64,000 bases of DNA from Pseudocercospora fijiensis CIRAD86 (Eukaryota; Ascomycota; Dothideomycetes; Mycosphaerellales; Mycosphaerellaceae), in contig NW_006921552.1 in assembly GCF_000340215.1 (NCBI RefSeq), positions 361,074-425,073 on the forward strand, in the 5' to 3' direction. Below, piece after piece: positions 10,002 to 22,011 of the stretch. Every line of letters begins with the position of its first letter. Position 1 is the first letter of the stretch. The position numbers were made by a program, and so were the translations under genes. Below the pieces are notes generated by a model. That model did no database searches. It was not told the DNA's origin and saw only the letters and a list, made by a program, of their open reading frames with translations.

Positions 10002-12869
10002 TTAGCTAAGGCTATCTCTTAGAGACTCCGCAATAATACCCCCGGGATAGCATTGTTCCTAGATTCTATTAATATACAAAAACAACTTCCTAAGCAACTA
10101 ATCTACTACGCTATCTTACTACTGCTTTAATGCACCGTAATCCTTACTAGCAATAACCTTATTAGCTAGTCGATTCTCCTAAACTCCTCCGTAGGTATTA
10201 AAGCTATTAGTACTAAAGTACTCTACCTCGAAGTAAGCTTAATTAACGAGGAGGTTAGCAGCCTTGTCCTATATAGACTTCTCCTATTCGCGTAGATAGT
10301 CCTTAAGCTCCTCCTTACTAAACTAGAGGATTTGCTTAACTTCGTTCTAAATAACGTAACTTAACTAAGGAATTCTACTAACTAGGGTATCGGAAATACA
10401 ACTAAGGCCTTTAACTAAGATAGCGGTAGGGAAGGCGAACGGTACGAAGGTATTAGAACCTAGAAGGGCGGTTAGATTGCGGTGCGCCTTAGTAACCTTA
10501 GCGACGGTTAAGTTATCGTAGCCCTTAATCTTAGTACTATCGATAATACGAGAGTAGCCTAGGTCGATTAATATACGGTCGCTCTCGGGCTTTAGATCGC
10601 TATATAGAAGGTATAGTATCTAAATAGAGACCTCGCATTCCTTTAGAGGGTTGAGGATCTACTAAGCTACCTCGCCTTCGTTAGGCTAACTATCGAATAT
10701 ATAACCGAGGTCGTCGTTAGTAAGGTGCTTGTTAGTAAGCTTGCTAATCTTGTTTAGTAGAACTAGGCTACGGGCATTAAGCTTCTTAACCTAGTTCTCG
10801 AAGATCTCTAGTTCGTGTATACCCTCGATAATAGTTAAATAGGCGGTCTTATCTTAAGATATAAGAGAAACCTTAATGCGTAGGTAGCTAGTGCCCTTAC
10901 TAGCTGCAAGCTTAACTATATCTTATCCGAGACGAGAAGTCTCCTTAGTAGGGCAGTTCTTATAACCGCTATTACCTACCTTAAAGTACTTAGTAGGCTT
11001 AGAGACGGAGATAAGCTTATATATGTAATTAGGTCGAAGGGCAACGGCTAAGAGCTATAAGGCGGGATGCTAACGGACGACTTAGTTGCTTACTCTATAG
11101 GTTTAAAGGGCATTATAGCCTTCCTACTTAGACTTAGGCAGTTTACGCATATACTAAAAGAATATACGAAACTCCTCCTATATTAGGTCGACGATAAGAG
11201 GAAGGTACGCTCTACGAGGCGACTATATCTAACCGAAGACTCGAGGGAAGATAGCATTACTAGTCTAACGAAAGCGGTCGAAGGAAGTGTCTTAGCCGAG
11301 AATACTAGTAATTAACTTACACCGACGCTTAGTTAGCGTAAGATCGCGAGTAATAGTACTAGTAGGGTTAAATACGTAGAGTCCTAGGGAGGTCGGGGCG
11401 GTAGTAGGACGTCTAGGAAACTAGTTAGTATAACTAGTCTTAAGGGCAGTAAAGGTATCCTAATTAGCAACCTTGCAACTAATCTTTAATAGGCGACCGA
11501 CGAGGACACTCGCCTTAGTACTAGCATAGAGACTACAGACCTTAGCGGCCTTCTTAATATAGTTAGTATATATAGTAAACCGCTCTTTACCTAGCTTACT
11601 AAGGTCGTCGAGCTATTAATAGATAGACAGGGCGGTAGGAGCTTTGCCTATATCGGCTTTAGGGACTATATCGATATTAGTAATAAGGTACGTAATAGAG
11701 TCGCCCTTATAAGAACTATAGATGTTCTTAGTTAATAGGATCGGCGAGAGGCCTCTATCTCTACGCTCGCTAAAGGAGCCTTCGGAAGAGACATCTTCTA
11801 GTAGTATATCTAGTATATTAATATCCGAGTTACTATAGTTAGTACTATAGTTAGTACTATAGTCGGTACTAGAAGGAGTGCTATACTTCTTAGTAGCCTT
11901 ACGGAGGGCCTAGCGAGCATATAATGCCTTCTTGCGCGCTACTTCGGCCTTAGCGCGCTCTTCTTAAACTTCTTAAGGGACCTTACGGTTACGGGTCGAG
12001 CGACGATCTTTAGCCTATATTTCTATAGCGAGCGCAAGACTAGCAGCCGTATCGGCCTCTATTTCTAGGCGAAGAGCCTTACGTTTAAGGACATCAACGA
12101 TAGGAGCCTCTTAACCTTTAATAATAAAGCCTATACTATTAATGCGATAGCCCTTCTCTTTTAGTAGATCCTTAGTTGTCTATACGTTAAGATCGACCTA
12201 GACAATCGTATCGTAGTGCTTCTTCTAGTAGGCTATCGTAAAGTCGTTAAGCGCAAAGGACAAGTTAAGTAACTGCTTGCCTACCTTCTTACTAGCGGTA
12301 GATATACGATAGATTATAGTACGAGAAAGATACTCGGCGCCTTAACGACGGACCTTATACTTGTTAACGAACGAAGAGACCTGCTTAGTACGCTCTTATC
12401 TACCGTAGGCGAAGTTAATAAGGCTCTTAGGAAGACTGCTTAGTCCTCCCTAATATTCGAAGGCCTAGTCGAGGGTCTTAAAGCGTAAACGAATCTAGGT
12501 ACCGGCCGTCTCGAGGCTATAGACGATAGGAAAGGCTTGTTCGATATCTATATCGTTAAGAACCTCGCGCTTAAAGATACGCTTACTAATAGACTAACGC
12601 AAGTTGTTTATACTGTACGTAACTAAGATAGCGGCCTTCTTAATGTTCCTATTAATAACGCGTAGTAGGGTACGAGCGTTCTAGATCTTCTCTTAAGGGT
12701 CTTTAAGGGCAGTAACGATCTAGAAGTAGTGCTCGAGGCTAGTTGCAGTAGCTAAGGCGCTATCGGATAGGGCTTCGATCGGAACTAGGGCAGCTAGGCT
12801 TAGGTTAATAGGGGCAGGTAGGTCGTAGCTACTACTAGCGCCTAGCGGATTTAGGGCGCCGGAAGACAT
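10002..12869 (-). pseudogene. Third Gypsy frame, 956 codons, unknown function
   Basis: Translation from the ATG at 12,867-12,869 gives a single frame to the TAA at 10,002-10,004. Only TAG and TAA interrupt it, with no frame change, so it was once one protein of about 956 residues. It begins MSSGALNPLGASSS. Further on it has a Lys/Arg/Glu-rich, coiled-coil-like middle (around 11,900-12,100) and a short Thr-Asp-Tyr-Ser repeat (about 11,835-11,870). I see no zinc finger, protease, DDE or RNase H motif and no clear membrane segment, so I cannot call it an envelope. It occupies the post-integrase position where some Gypsy elements carry an additional frame. The protein looks soluble; its function is unknown. 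Confidence 0.75.
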
Positions 12870-14025
12870 AGTCGACCGAAGCGGAAGTAGGTTGTAAACG
12901 AGTTTGCAAGTGTGTTCGTTGCTTAACAATAATAATTAAAGGGTTTAGATAGAAGGGGGAGGGATAGTTAGGCGGTAGCGAGTTAGTTAGTAATCGAGTA
13001 GAAGAAGGAGCTTAGGAAGCTCGCTTTAAATATAGTACGAAGGTAACGTAGTCCGTATATTCCGCGCTAGTAAAGCAAACGGATAACGGCTATATATAAA
13101 AGTAAAGCTATATACGAGACTTCTTTATTATTAGGGTAGGCTAAAGTTTAACAATCGATCTAGCTAATTGCTAGTAGCGACTACGCGCCTTTTATTAAAC
13201 TTTAGCTATCGTAGACTCTCGCGTACTCGAAATGTAACTAGTTAGTTCGAGTCCCTAGCAGAAATCTATAGTAGTAAGGCTAGCGGGACTAATAATACCC
13301 CCGGGGTAGTATTAGCTTTTCTCTAGAGATACTCGGTAACGAGGCGTAAGTCGCCTAGGCCTAGCGTAGCTAATCCGTCGATATATTAGCCTATAGTACT
13401 ACTATTATAGGTATAGTATTATCTTTTACATTAGTAAGTACGTAAAGGCGGTCCGTACGTTTACCTTCTTTCTTCTTCTAAACACTAAGCTTAATAGCCT
13501 AAGGTCCCTATTCTTAGAGGCTATAGGCCTAGGTTGCTATATCTATCTAAGAGCTAGGAAGGGAGAGGGATCCTCCCTTTCTTAGTATCCTACGTAACTA
13601 GTACTAATTAGGGTAGGAACATCCTCTAGTAGAGTATCTTATTGTCGTTATTACTTAAGGGTAGTCGCTAGAGTCTAGAAATCTAGAGGGAAGTAGTCCT
13701 AGAAGGGTAGAGGGCTAGGTTCGGCTATTTTCCTAATGCTACCCCCGGGGTACTATTAGGAAAACACGCCTCGTATAGTTCTATCTAAGGAAACAAGAGC
13801 GAAGGAATAAAGTTATAGCAATATTAATCGAAGGTAAAGGCAAAAGCAAAAGACAATAATAAGATAAACTAAAAGCAACAAACGAGAGTATAAATATTAG
13901 TAGGAATAGACAATAAGTAAGGACTAAAGGTATAGGGCGGCACTATATTAATAGCGTAGAGAACGATTAACAAGAGTAAGGAAGCAACGTAGTAGAGGCA
14001 GATAGAGGTAAGGAAGAGCAAGCAA
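12870..14025 (-). other. Spacer between Pol and the third Gypsy frame
   Basis: No coding frame was recognised. It holds two near-perfect palindromes centred on TACCCCCGGGGTA at 13,291-13,314 and 13,735-13,758. Such a long spacer inside a Gypsy element may carry a promoter or splice signals for the third frame, but none can be shown. Confidence 0.5.
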
Positions 14026-15152
14026 TTATTTAGTCTCGGGGTCGGGGTCGTTTAATACCTATAATTCTAGGCGGTCTTCGTCGCTAGACTAGTCGAGTTC
14101 CTCCTCGGAGTTAGAGTTAGATAGCTAGAAGTCTAGTTTACTATCGGAATTAATATCGGAAATGCTCTACGCGTAATTAATACGTATATAACCCTCCCTT
14201 TGTTTATAAGTTATTCCTAATAGCTTACTAAGACGTACCTAGGGATGCGTATAGTTGTTAGGTAGAATAGGATCTATAATCGCGGTAGGATCCTCCTCTC
14301 GATAGGTATCTAAGGTAGGTAGAGGGTCTATAGAGGCATTAACTTCCTCCTTAGTCGGGGGAGGGCGGGTAGGCTCTCTTAATTCGACGATCTTCTTTAG
14401 GTTAGCCCGGGGGTACGAGTGCTTTAAGGTAGCACTATTAAGTTCCTAAAGACGGTACGTAGAACTATCGTAAAGGACCTCCTATACTCTATAAGGCCCT
14501 TTCTATTTAAAGGCTAGCTTATAGGAGTAACTATATTCTAGCTCCGACCGGTATAGGAGGACTATATCGCTAACCTTTAGAGGTTCCTAATTAATAGCAT
14601 TATAGTTATTAAAATACTGCTTAGCCTCTTTACGAAGGCGCCGTTGTCGAGTAAGACCCTCTTAAGAAGTCGCAGTTATATCCTTAAGAGCCTTAGCCTA
14701 TAGGGTAAGAAGATCTGCCCTAGTACGAACAGACCCCTAATCGTAAACGCTATACGTACGATAGGACAATTTAATAGGAAGAACAGCGTCCCTCCTAATT
14801 ATAAGCTCTACTAGCGTAAGTCTAGTCGTATCGATAATAGTAGTTCGGTCCGCCTAGAGAAGGGCTAGAACGCGGGTAGAGATAGGAACGGACCTGTCCC
14901 CTCTATTAGTTATCTTAGATAGGGCATCAATCAAAGACCGATAGCTACGCTTAATAATAGTATTCGACTAGGGATAGTATAGGGAGATACGAACGTTCTT
15001 CGCCCTATACGAAACAAGTAGCGCTTAAACTTCTTTAGCTATATTGTTCGTAGCGTTGTCTAAGATAATCTCGTAAGGTGTTCCCTAGCGGCAAAACAGA
15101 TCCTTAAACAGGAAGGTAGCTATATTACGAGCATTAATAGCGCCGTAGCCCT
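14026..15152 (-). pseudogene. pol: Gypsy Pol: integrase core and C-terminal part
   Basis: Integrase joins the retrotransposon DNA to the host chromosome. On the minus strand the frame carries IISDNATNN (second catalytic Asp region), then VRISLYYPQSN, and later the LADRTT-like and TRADLLTL blocks typical of fungal Gypsy integrases. It ends LNDPDPETK and the TAA at 14,026-14,028. I see no chromodomain before the stop. The upstream half of the core, probably including the first catalytic Asp, is lost in the assembly gap. The frame differs from that of the reverse transcriptase part, which may only reflect the arbitrary gap length. Stops are TAG and TAA. Confidence 0.85.
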
Positions 15153-15386
15153 NNNNNNNNNNNNNNNNNNNNNNNNNNNNNNNNNNNNNNNNNNNNNNNN
15201 NNNNNNNNNNNNNNNNNNNNNNNNNNNNNNNNNNNNNNNNNNNNNNNNNNNNNNNNNNNNNNNNNNNNNNNNNNNNNNNNNNNNNNNNNNNNNNNNNNNN
15301 NNNNNNNNNNNNNNNNNNNNNNNNNNNNNNNNNNNNNNNNNNNNNNNNNNNNNNNNNNNNNNNNNNNNNNNNNNNNNNNNNNNNNN
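15153..15386. other. Assembly gap (234 N)
   Basis: A run of N inside the integrase region of the Gypsy element. The true length is not knowable from the sequence. Confidence 0.99.
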
Positions 15387-17480
15387 GCCGTCCTACTAGT
15401 AGCGCCGACGAAGGATATCGAAGGTGCCCTCCGCCGCCCGGTAGCCGAGCTTATCGTAAACGGAACGAAGGATCTCTTATCGGGCTACTAGGTCGTTAAT
15501 AATACGCTAGAGAGGTATATTAACTATCGCTTATCGCTAAAGGATTCGATCTTTAACTAGGAATCGTCGAGAATAGCGAATAACCCGACGGTATTAACTC
15601 CTTAATAGGCTAGGCGCTTTCTTCGTATAGGTTAGGAAGTAGGTAATATAATAGGAGTCGTCGGAGTAGACCCTATTAAGGATATTATCCCTTTCTAGTT
15701 TATCCGCCTTAGCTTTAGCCTAGTCGTTATCGTTAGTAGTAGGGTTCTCGCCGGGTAGGTTACTAGGTTAGTCGCTAGAGTAGTCGTCGGTAGCAGGCCT
15801 AGTAATCGCTAGTATAGTATTAATATAGAAGGTAGCGAAGAAAGTGCGGTTAATTACCGCATCGATATCCTCTTCTTCTATTATCTCGGCGATGTCCTCT
15901 TCTATAGCGGGCCTCCTAGAAAGGCTATCCGGTCTAGTATGCTTCTTACTAGGAACGTAAAAGGCGTCGAAGTTAAACAAATAGATCTAGGCAACCTACC
16001 GAGCTATCGTAGAGTTTAGTAGGTCGGACGCTATACGGTTAAGCTAATAGACTAGCGTCTAAGCATCGATTTCTAGACGAAAGAATATACTAAAGAGCTA
16101 TAGCCGGAACTTCTTTAGAGCCTTATAGACTCTAAGGCATTCTCGCTTACTAGTATCGTATCGGGCCTCGATCGGTTTCTATAGTCCGGAGTCGTACCTA
16201 ATAGGATAACGTAAGGATAGCTCCTTACGGTTACACTATATTAGTATCTCGCTATAGCCTTCCCCGCTCGAGTTAATAGCAATAATTATTAAACCCGCAC
16301 CCTCTAAGTAGTTAATAGATATTAGTATAGGTGCGCTAACGAGTGCCTTAGTTACCGTATCCTTAGCCGCTTAGTAAACGGAGGTCTATTCGAATTTAGC
16401 ATCCTTCTTAAGTAAGGCGTATAAGGGCTTATATACTAATACAAAGTTCTCGACCTAGATACGGAAGTAGGAGACTACTCTAAGCTAGGTTCGGACATCC
16501 TTCTAATAGGTAGGATCCGGCTAGGACACTATCTTTAGGACCCGTGCATTATTAGGATAGCGGCCGTACTTATTAGTTACAAACCCGACAATGTTTATTC
16601 GTTTGTATAGGAGCTAAAGCTTCTCCCTATACACCGTTAGGTTAGCTCGCTCTAGGTCGTAGAGGACACTATCGAGGTTCTAAATATATTCGAGAAAGAA
16701 CCTACGGATGCTAGGCTCTACTTCTTTATTATCGTACCTAGTTTTAGGGCCCTTAATGCCGATGTCGTCGAGGAAAGGCATCGCTATATAGGAGATATAG
16801 GCCGCGAGGACTTAGTTTATAATACGAACGAACTAGGCTACGGAGTTAGTTGCCCCTTAGGGAAGGGTAGTTTGTCTATATAGCCTAAGAGGTGTCTCGA
16901 AACTAGTAAGGTCGCGGCTATTAGGATAGAGAGGGATCTAGTCGTAGCCCGAGAAAACATTAACTAGTAAGGCTACAATACAGTTAGCAAAAGCTTCCGA
17001 GAACCTATTAGTCTCCGGAGGGAGGTTAGTATCCCTAATCGTAACTACGTTAAACTTTTGTATAGCGTTAATTAGACGGTACTTCTTTAGTTCCCTAGGA
17101 GCTATTTTCTTTTAAACTAGGAAGTATAGATTACGATACAAGGTATAGGAAGGCTTAAGTATGCCGGCCTTTATACGCTACCGTATTATATCCTCGACTA
17201 TACCTCGTAGGCTTAGGTTTAGCTTAAAACCTAGGTAGGCCTAAGGCTTATATTCGATCGTTCGGATCTTCTACGGAGGGGCAACCTCCGGGTTAATTCT
17301 ACCTAGGTAAGTAAAGTTATATACTAATACGGCCTCGCGATTGTATAGAAGCTCGTATAGCAAATCTAGTTCTCGATCCGAAAGCTCGATACTAGGTTTG
17401 ATTTTCGCAAGCCTCTCCTCTATTAGCCTTAACCCCCTAGGGATAGTAGAGAACTTTTTAGTAATATATTTCTAATCGTA
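15387..17480 (-). pseudogene. pol: Gypsy Pol: reverse transcriptase, RNase H, integrase zinc domain
   Basis: In one minus-strand frame the reverse transcriptase shows KKYRLINA near 17,070, then GYD.IPL near 16,930 and TTLP.GATNSVAQF near 16,850. FLDDIGIKGPKT (the YxDD box in its fungal Gypsy form) lies at 16,746-16,787. RNase H ends with FDAFYVPSKKHTRPDSLSRR at about 15,910-15,975. The integrase HHCC region, VYDKLGYRAAEGTF, with His changed to Tyr, lies near 15,420-15,460. An uninterrupted 70-codon stretch covers 15,768-15,980; the rest carries TAG stops. Gag-Pro lies upstream in another frame, so Pol was made by frameshifting or as a separate frame. Confidence 0.92.
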
Positions 17481-17999
17481 CGGACTATCCCTAGGTAGTA
17501 GTGTCGCCTCCCAATTAAGGCACTTTTGTCGCTAGTTAGGATTTCCGCTAGGATTAGACCTATTAGTAATATATACGCTACCCTTTATAGGCTTAATCTT
17601 GTCGGCTACCCTTTTATATAGGGTATATATACTAATCGATTATCGAACCCGAGCTCGCTCTCTTTATCGCTAGGCTTAGAGATTTATATAACAAAACAGC
17701 GCGTAAACTTCTTTAGAAGTTTCTTTAAGTCGATAGGTGTGTAGCTAGTAGTCCTAATTTATAACGCCGGCGAAAACGTTAGATTCGTAATAATACCCCT
17801 AGGGTAGCATTAGACTCGCGCTCTAATTAGTTAGTTCGGGTAGACCCGCGTCCGGTAGTAATACTTGCGATAGCATTATTACCTTAACTTGTATATTAGG
17901 TAGTCGTTGTATTATACTCGCTATCGCTTCGAGCATTCGTCTTCTTAGTATAGAACCTAGAAACTTACCTTAACGTACGGAGCGGCGCACTTCTAGAAA
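17481..17999 (-). other. Gag-Pro/Pol junction region
   Basis: This holds the end of Gag-Pro and the poorly conserved start of Pol. A near-palindrome built on TACCCCTAGGGTA lies at 17,789-17,811, close to the frame change. I could not place a slippery site with confidence. Confidence 0.5.
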
Positions 18000-20930
18000 T
18001 AACCTATTTAAGCTATACTAACTTATAGCGTAGATTGCCGGTCTTATAACCGCGCCGTAGCGTTTCCCGAAGACCGTCTAGAAGTAGCAAGGATATCCTC
18101 GTAGGACTTATAGCTAGTGTTGCCGACATAACTAGTAAATACGACTCGGTTGCCCTTCTAGTTAGTAATAGTTCCCTCCTAGGAGCTATCGTCGTAGTTA
18201 CGCTAGATACCTCGGGTTATACGAGACTATAGTCGACCTAGAATAATTAGTGTATTTAGGTCGGCGGCAATCTAGAAGGTAAAGGAAAAGCATATGCCGA
18301 AGGCGTCTACTATAACATTATAGCAAGTACCTACTAGCGTAACCTCCCTATTTACTCCCTATATACCGAGGGAAATGTCTCTATTTATTAGCAGCCTAAG
18401 TTGTTTAGCCTAACGCTCGCTTATAATAAGTAACTCCGAACTATTATTAAGCATTGCTAGTATCTGTTAACTATAGCTCCCGATAGTGACTTAAATATAG
18501 ATAGCGGGAACGATAGCGAAGGAACGGGTAACTACGGAAAGGTCTATATTATTAGGGATAGAATAAAGTTCCTTAGGTCGAGGAGGTCCTACTCGACCGA
18601 TTTGTTAGCTAGTAAATCGGACAGCCTTAATAGAAACTAAAACTAGAGTAGGGTCGGGATTATTACTATCCCCTCGGCCTATCTCCTTAACTCCCTCTTC
18701 GTTAGTATTATCGATAGTCTCTTAGTTCTCGTAGGTTACCGATTCGCCTTCTACTAACTCTTAGGCACTTAAAGAAAATTTAGGAAGGAACTATAGGGAG
18801 GAGACATTAATATAGTCTTCTCGTCCCTGTTTTCTTCGGAGGGTAGCGAGGTCTTTTATAAAGGTAGTATCGTTAGGGATTCGGCTCTAGAATAGGTTAG
18901 TAGGCAAACCGTACGCTAGCAGCTCTCCTATAGACATATTAGACTTAAGGTCTAGGAACTATAAAGCCTAGAAGAGAGCGTTTGCCTTTGTGTCTAAGGA
19001 GTTAGCTAGGCTAGTACTATACTTTTTTATATACCTATTAAAGCGAAAGCTCTTTAGATCGGATAACTTTCGCTTATAGGTAGGTAGGTTAGCTAGACCT
19101 AGGGTACTACTAATATCGGTAGCAACATCCTCTATATCGACCTCTAGAGTCTCTAGGACGACTAGGCTTTCTATAGGCAGGGTGCTAGGTACGGTGCTAG
19201 GTGCGGTACTAGATCGGGTAGTACGGTCTATAGCTGTTTAGAGAGTCTTAGTTTTAGCGGTTAACTCTCGCTATTACTTAGCCTTGTCGGCCGCCTTATT
19301 CTTTAGTACCCTAGTAGAGGCTACTATACTAGGGCGAGTAGGGTTCTAAGGGCTCTTACCCTTGTTTTAGGACTAGGTCTAAGACCGTATAGCAGCGTAG
19401 ACATCTATACTATTCTTAGTAACCGCGTAAATATTAGTAACTGCGTCCGGATCCTAAGAAACAAAGTTAACCTTAATAGGCTTAGTAGTACTGTTACTAC
19501 TCCGCTCCTTAACCTATTTAGCCCTAACCTTCTAAGTTTCTCGTTTAGTAATAGCGGCGAGGGTACTATTCCTAGTGTCCTTAAACTCGATCTTGCCGCT
19601 ATACTTCTTTTCTAGAAGGGTCTTTAGCTAAGGCAGCTTCGGGGCTCTCCGATCCTATTCGAAATTAATCTTGTCGCCGGTGTCTATATAGTAGAATCGG
19701 CTATTTACTTGCATAATAAGCTTCCTTTTAAGAAGCTCTTTCTAGATAGGGCAGGACGATTAGACATATTTAAACCTGCTATATATCTAGCACTTGCTAT
19801 CTAAGTTAGAATAGATCTTCCGTATAGCGTAGATATCTACTAAAGGGGCTTTAGGGTAGTTAGGATCTAAAACCTAGTATACTAGTAGTATATCGCCTAG
19901 TATAGTAGTATTAATAACCTCCCTAACTCGCTATAATGCTTTCGCATTTAGGTTTAGCTAGGCTAGGGATTTAGCTAAGTCCGCGACATCCTAAGAGTGC
20001 TTAGTAACCGTAGGAGTTACGGTCTTAGGACCGCTCTACGACTTAGGAAGGAACTTAGGTCCCTTGCTTCCTTAGGCTTCCTTCCTAACCTACGCTAGGT
20101 TATTCCGGTCTTCGCCGTAGATAAACTTCCTCGTATCGGCTATACTATTAATATCGGCCTTAATATATACTAGGACCTCTTTGTACTTCCTAAAGCTCTT
20201 AGGATCGGCCGCGCTAAGCTTATAGCGACGGAAGACACGCTAAGCTATAGGCTACGGCAATCCCTAGAGGAGTAGCCTCGTTCTCTAAGAGTTTTCGAGG
20301 TTACTCTACTCGATGCCGTCCGCTAACTTAACAAATTCGCGGACGTACCCCTTTAGGTCGTTATCTTTAGTGCGCCTTACTAAGTAAAGGGATTCGAGCT
20401 ACGCGCGACTGCCTTTAATACGACGGCTATCGCGCTCCCGATACTCCCTTAGAAAGGCTAACTTAAAGGTCTCCTAGTTAGTATTAGACTTGTCGTCCTT
20501 TTCTAGGTAGCTAACTAGGGTTCTAAGGGTTCGGTAAAGCTTAGTGCTAGTAGTCCTCGTAAGGGACCGGATCTTGTACTAGTCGGACTCTCTATCGAGC
20601 TCGTACTTAATTAAGCCTTCCTTAAAACGCTCTATATATACTATAGCGTTCTACCCTTCGAATAAGGGGTTTGTACTACTCCCTAGTTCTAGCGGGCGAC
20701 GTTTGTTTTAATAGAGAAGCTTAGTTTGCTTCTCTATTATCTTTATAAGGACAGTATAGAGCGCCTCTAGCGTAGAGGGCGTAGGAGGCTTACTTATATT
20801 AACTAGTCGCTGCCTAATTTCTTCGTTAATAGGATTAGGGGCGTTTTCGGATTCAGAGGATTCCGCTAATTCTTAATGCTTGTTTTCGCTAGAGCTAGAG
20901 CTTATTCGATTGTTGTAAAATAGTTAAAAT
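18000..20930 (-). pseudogene. gag: Gypsy Gag-Pro polyprotein relic
   Basis: Gag forms the particle coat and binds the element RNA; the aspartic protease cuts the polyprotein. The Gag capsid-like part shows TFKLAFLREYRERD near 20,450. A CCHC zinc knuckle lies at 19,751-19,792, where the second Cys and the His have become Tyr by G to A and C to T changes. The protease lies at about 18,190-18,490 in the same frame (VTIGSYS...LAMLNNSSELLIISER, later LIILGR). The catalytic Asp appears to be replaced by Asn in LNNSS, again a TpG to TpA type change. Knuckle and protease share a frame, so this was one polyprotein. The start near 20,930 is approximate because the ATG is not preserved. Confidence 0.87.
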
Positions 20931-21714
20931 AGCTAAAATAGAATGCTATATAAAGTTGAAATAGAATGCTATATAAATGTGTTTTTAGTGTCTTTAGTTT
21001 GTTTAGTTTATTATAATGTTGCTATACGAGAGAGTAGTATATTAGGCTGTTTCTCCTAGTGTTACCCCTAGGGTAGTATTAGGATTTAGCCTCCTAGGGG
21101 TCGCCTAACTACCTCTAGGAGCTTAGTTTAGTAGATTTTAGACAAAAAGCCGCTCGGAGGGAGAGACTGCAATCTCTGTTTATACCTAGATCCTAGAAAC
21201 TAGCTCGTATCTCCTTTAGCTAGGCGGAGGGGCGGTAGCCTTCTTTTTCTAATAGAAGGCTAAGTACTATCTAAGCGAGGCTACGAATCTAGGAACGCCC
21301 TATTCGATTAATAGGGGACTCCCCGGCTATCCGACCTACAATCCGTATTTACTATTAATTAATAGTCTTAGCAAACTAAGTAAGGCCGATAGGTAATTAG
21401 TCTATCTCCTCCTTAGGCGGGGCTTATCTCGAGCAAGCGGTACTAAATAGGTCTTCGACCCGGAGCCGAGTCCTTAGAAGCTAGCTATAGCTATAGACTA
21501 GGCCCTAAGCTATAACAGTCCTAAGGGTTTATAGCTTTTCGGGGTCAAAGCGATGCCCCCGTTAAGAGGTTTCTCTACTTATCGTAATAGCCCCTTAAGA
21601 TACTTCGATATCGTCCGTATCGTAGGCTCTTATTATACCCTCGCTTCGGTTATAGCTATTCGTACCTAGAGACTACCTTTAATATACCCGAACCTATTAG
21701 ATATAAAGAGATAG
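20931..21714 (-). other. Gypsy 5' leader
   Basis: Untranslated leader between the 5' LTR and Gag. It contains a direct repeat of AGAATGCTATATAAA near 20,940-20,975 and a TACCCCTAGGGTA palindrome at 21,059-21,081. No gene seen. Confidence 0.55.
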
Positions 21715-21732
21715 CCCTACCTTCGGCTCTAA
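21715..21732 (-). other. Putative primer binding site
   Basis: The minus strand directly after the 5' LTR reads TTAGAGCCGAAGGTAGGG. A primer binding site is expected here and usually starts TGG; TTAG could be a mutated TTGG. The matching tRNA cannot be decided by eye. Confidence 0.4.
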
Positions 21733-22011
21733 TAAAGGACGGAAACTAATACTACTACTACTACTAGCAGTAATAGTATAGGCTACCGAGGGTAATATAA
21801 CCTATAGCAATACGGGCAGCTATGTTTAGCAAGATAGGATAACGAGACTGTCGCTTAGGCTAATAACTAGAGCCCTACAATATAGGCATTATAGAAGTGT
21901 AATATAAACAATGTGCTATACGAGGTTAGTAATTTGTCTACTATACCGAAGGAGGCCTCTTATATAGGCTTAAACTCAGCCTATAGGTATAGGGCCGGTT
22001 ACTAGCTAATA
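21733..22011 (-). repeat. Gypsy 5' LTR (in element orientation)
   Basis: Pairs with 9,641-9,919 at equal length with only scattered transitions between them. Its outer end abuts CTAGGCTAGGACG of family R. Confidence 0.92.

Larger units (their letters stand above)
9641..22011 (-). mobile_element. Complete Ty3/Gypsy LTR retrotransposon, 12.4 kb, with extra third frame
   Basis: Two 279-bp direct repeats (9,641-9,919 and 21,733-22,011) flank minus-strand Gag-Pro, Pol and a third large frame. The order protease, reverse transcriptase, RNase H, integrase is the Ty3/Gypsy order. LTR ends read TA...TA where TG...CA is expected, which fits mutation of the terminal dinucleotides. CTAG occurs at 9,637-9,640 and again at 22,012-22,015 as the likely target duplication; comparison with an uninterrupted family R copy near 32,020-32,036 supports the empty site. 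All frames carry many TAG and TAA stops, so the element is dead. At 12.4 kb it is larger than usual for a fungal Gypsy because of the third frame. Confidence 0.92.

Noticed and set aside
10002..12869. Third Gypsy frame as a retroviral-type envelope
   Set aside because: No signal peptide, transmembrane segment or furin-like site could be seen; the protein looks soluble and charged.
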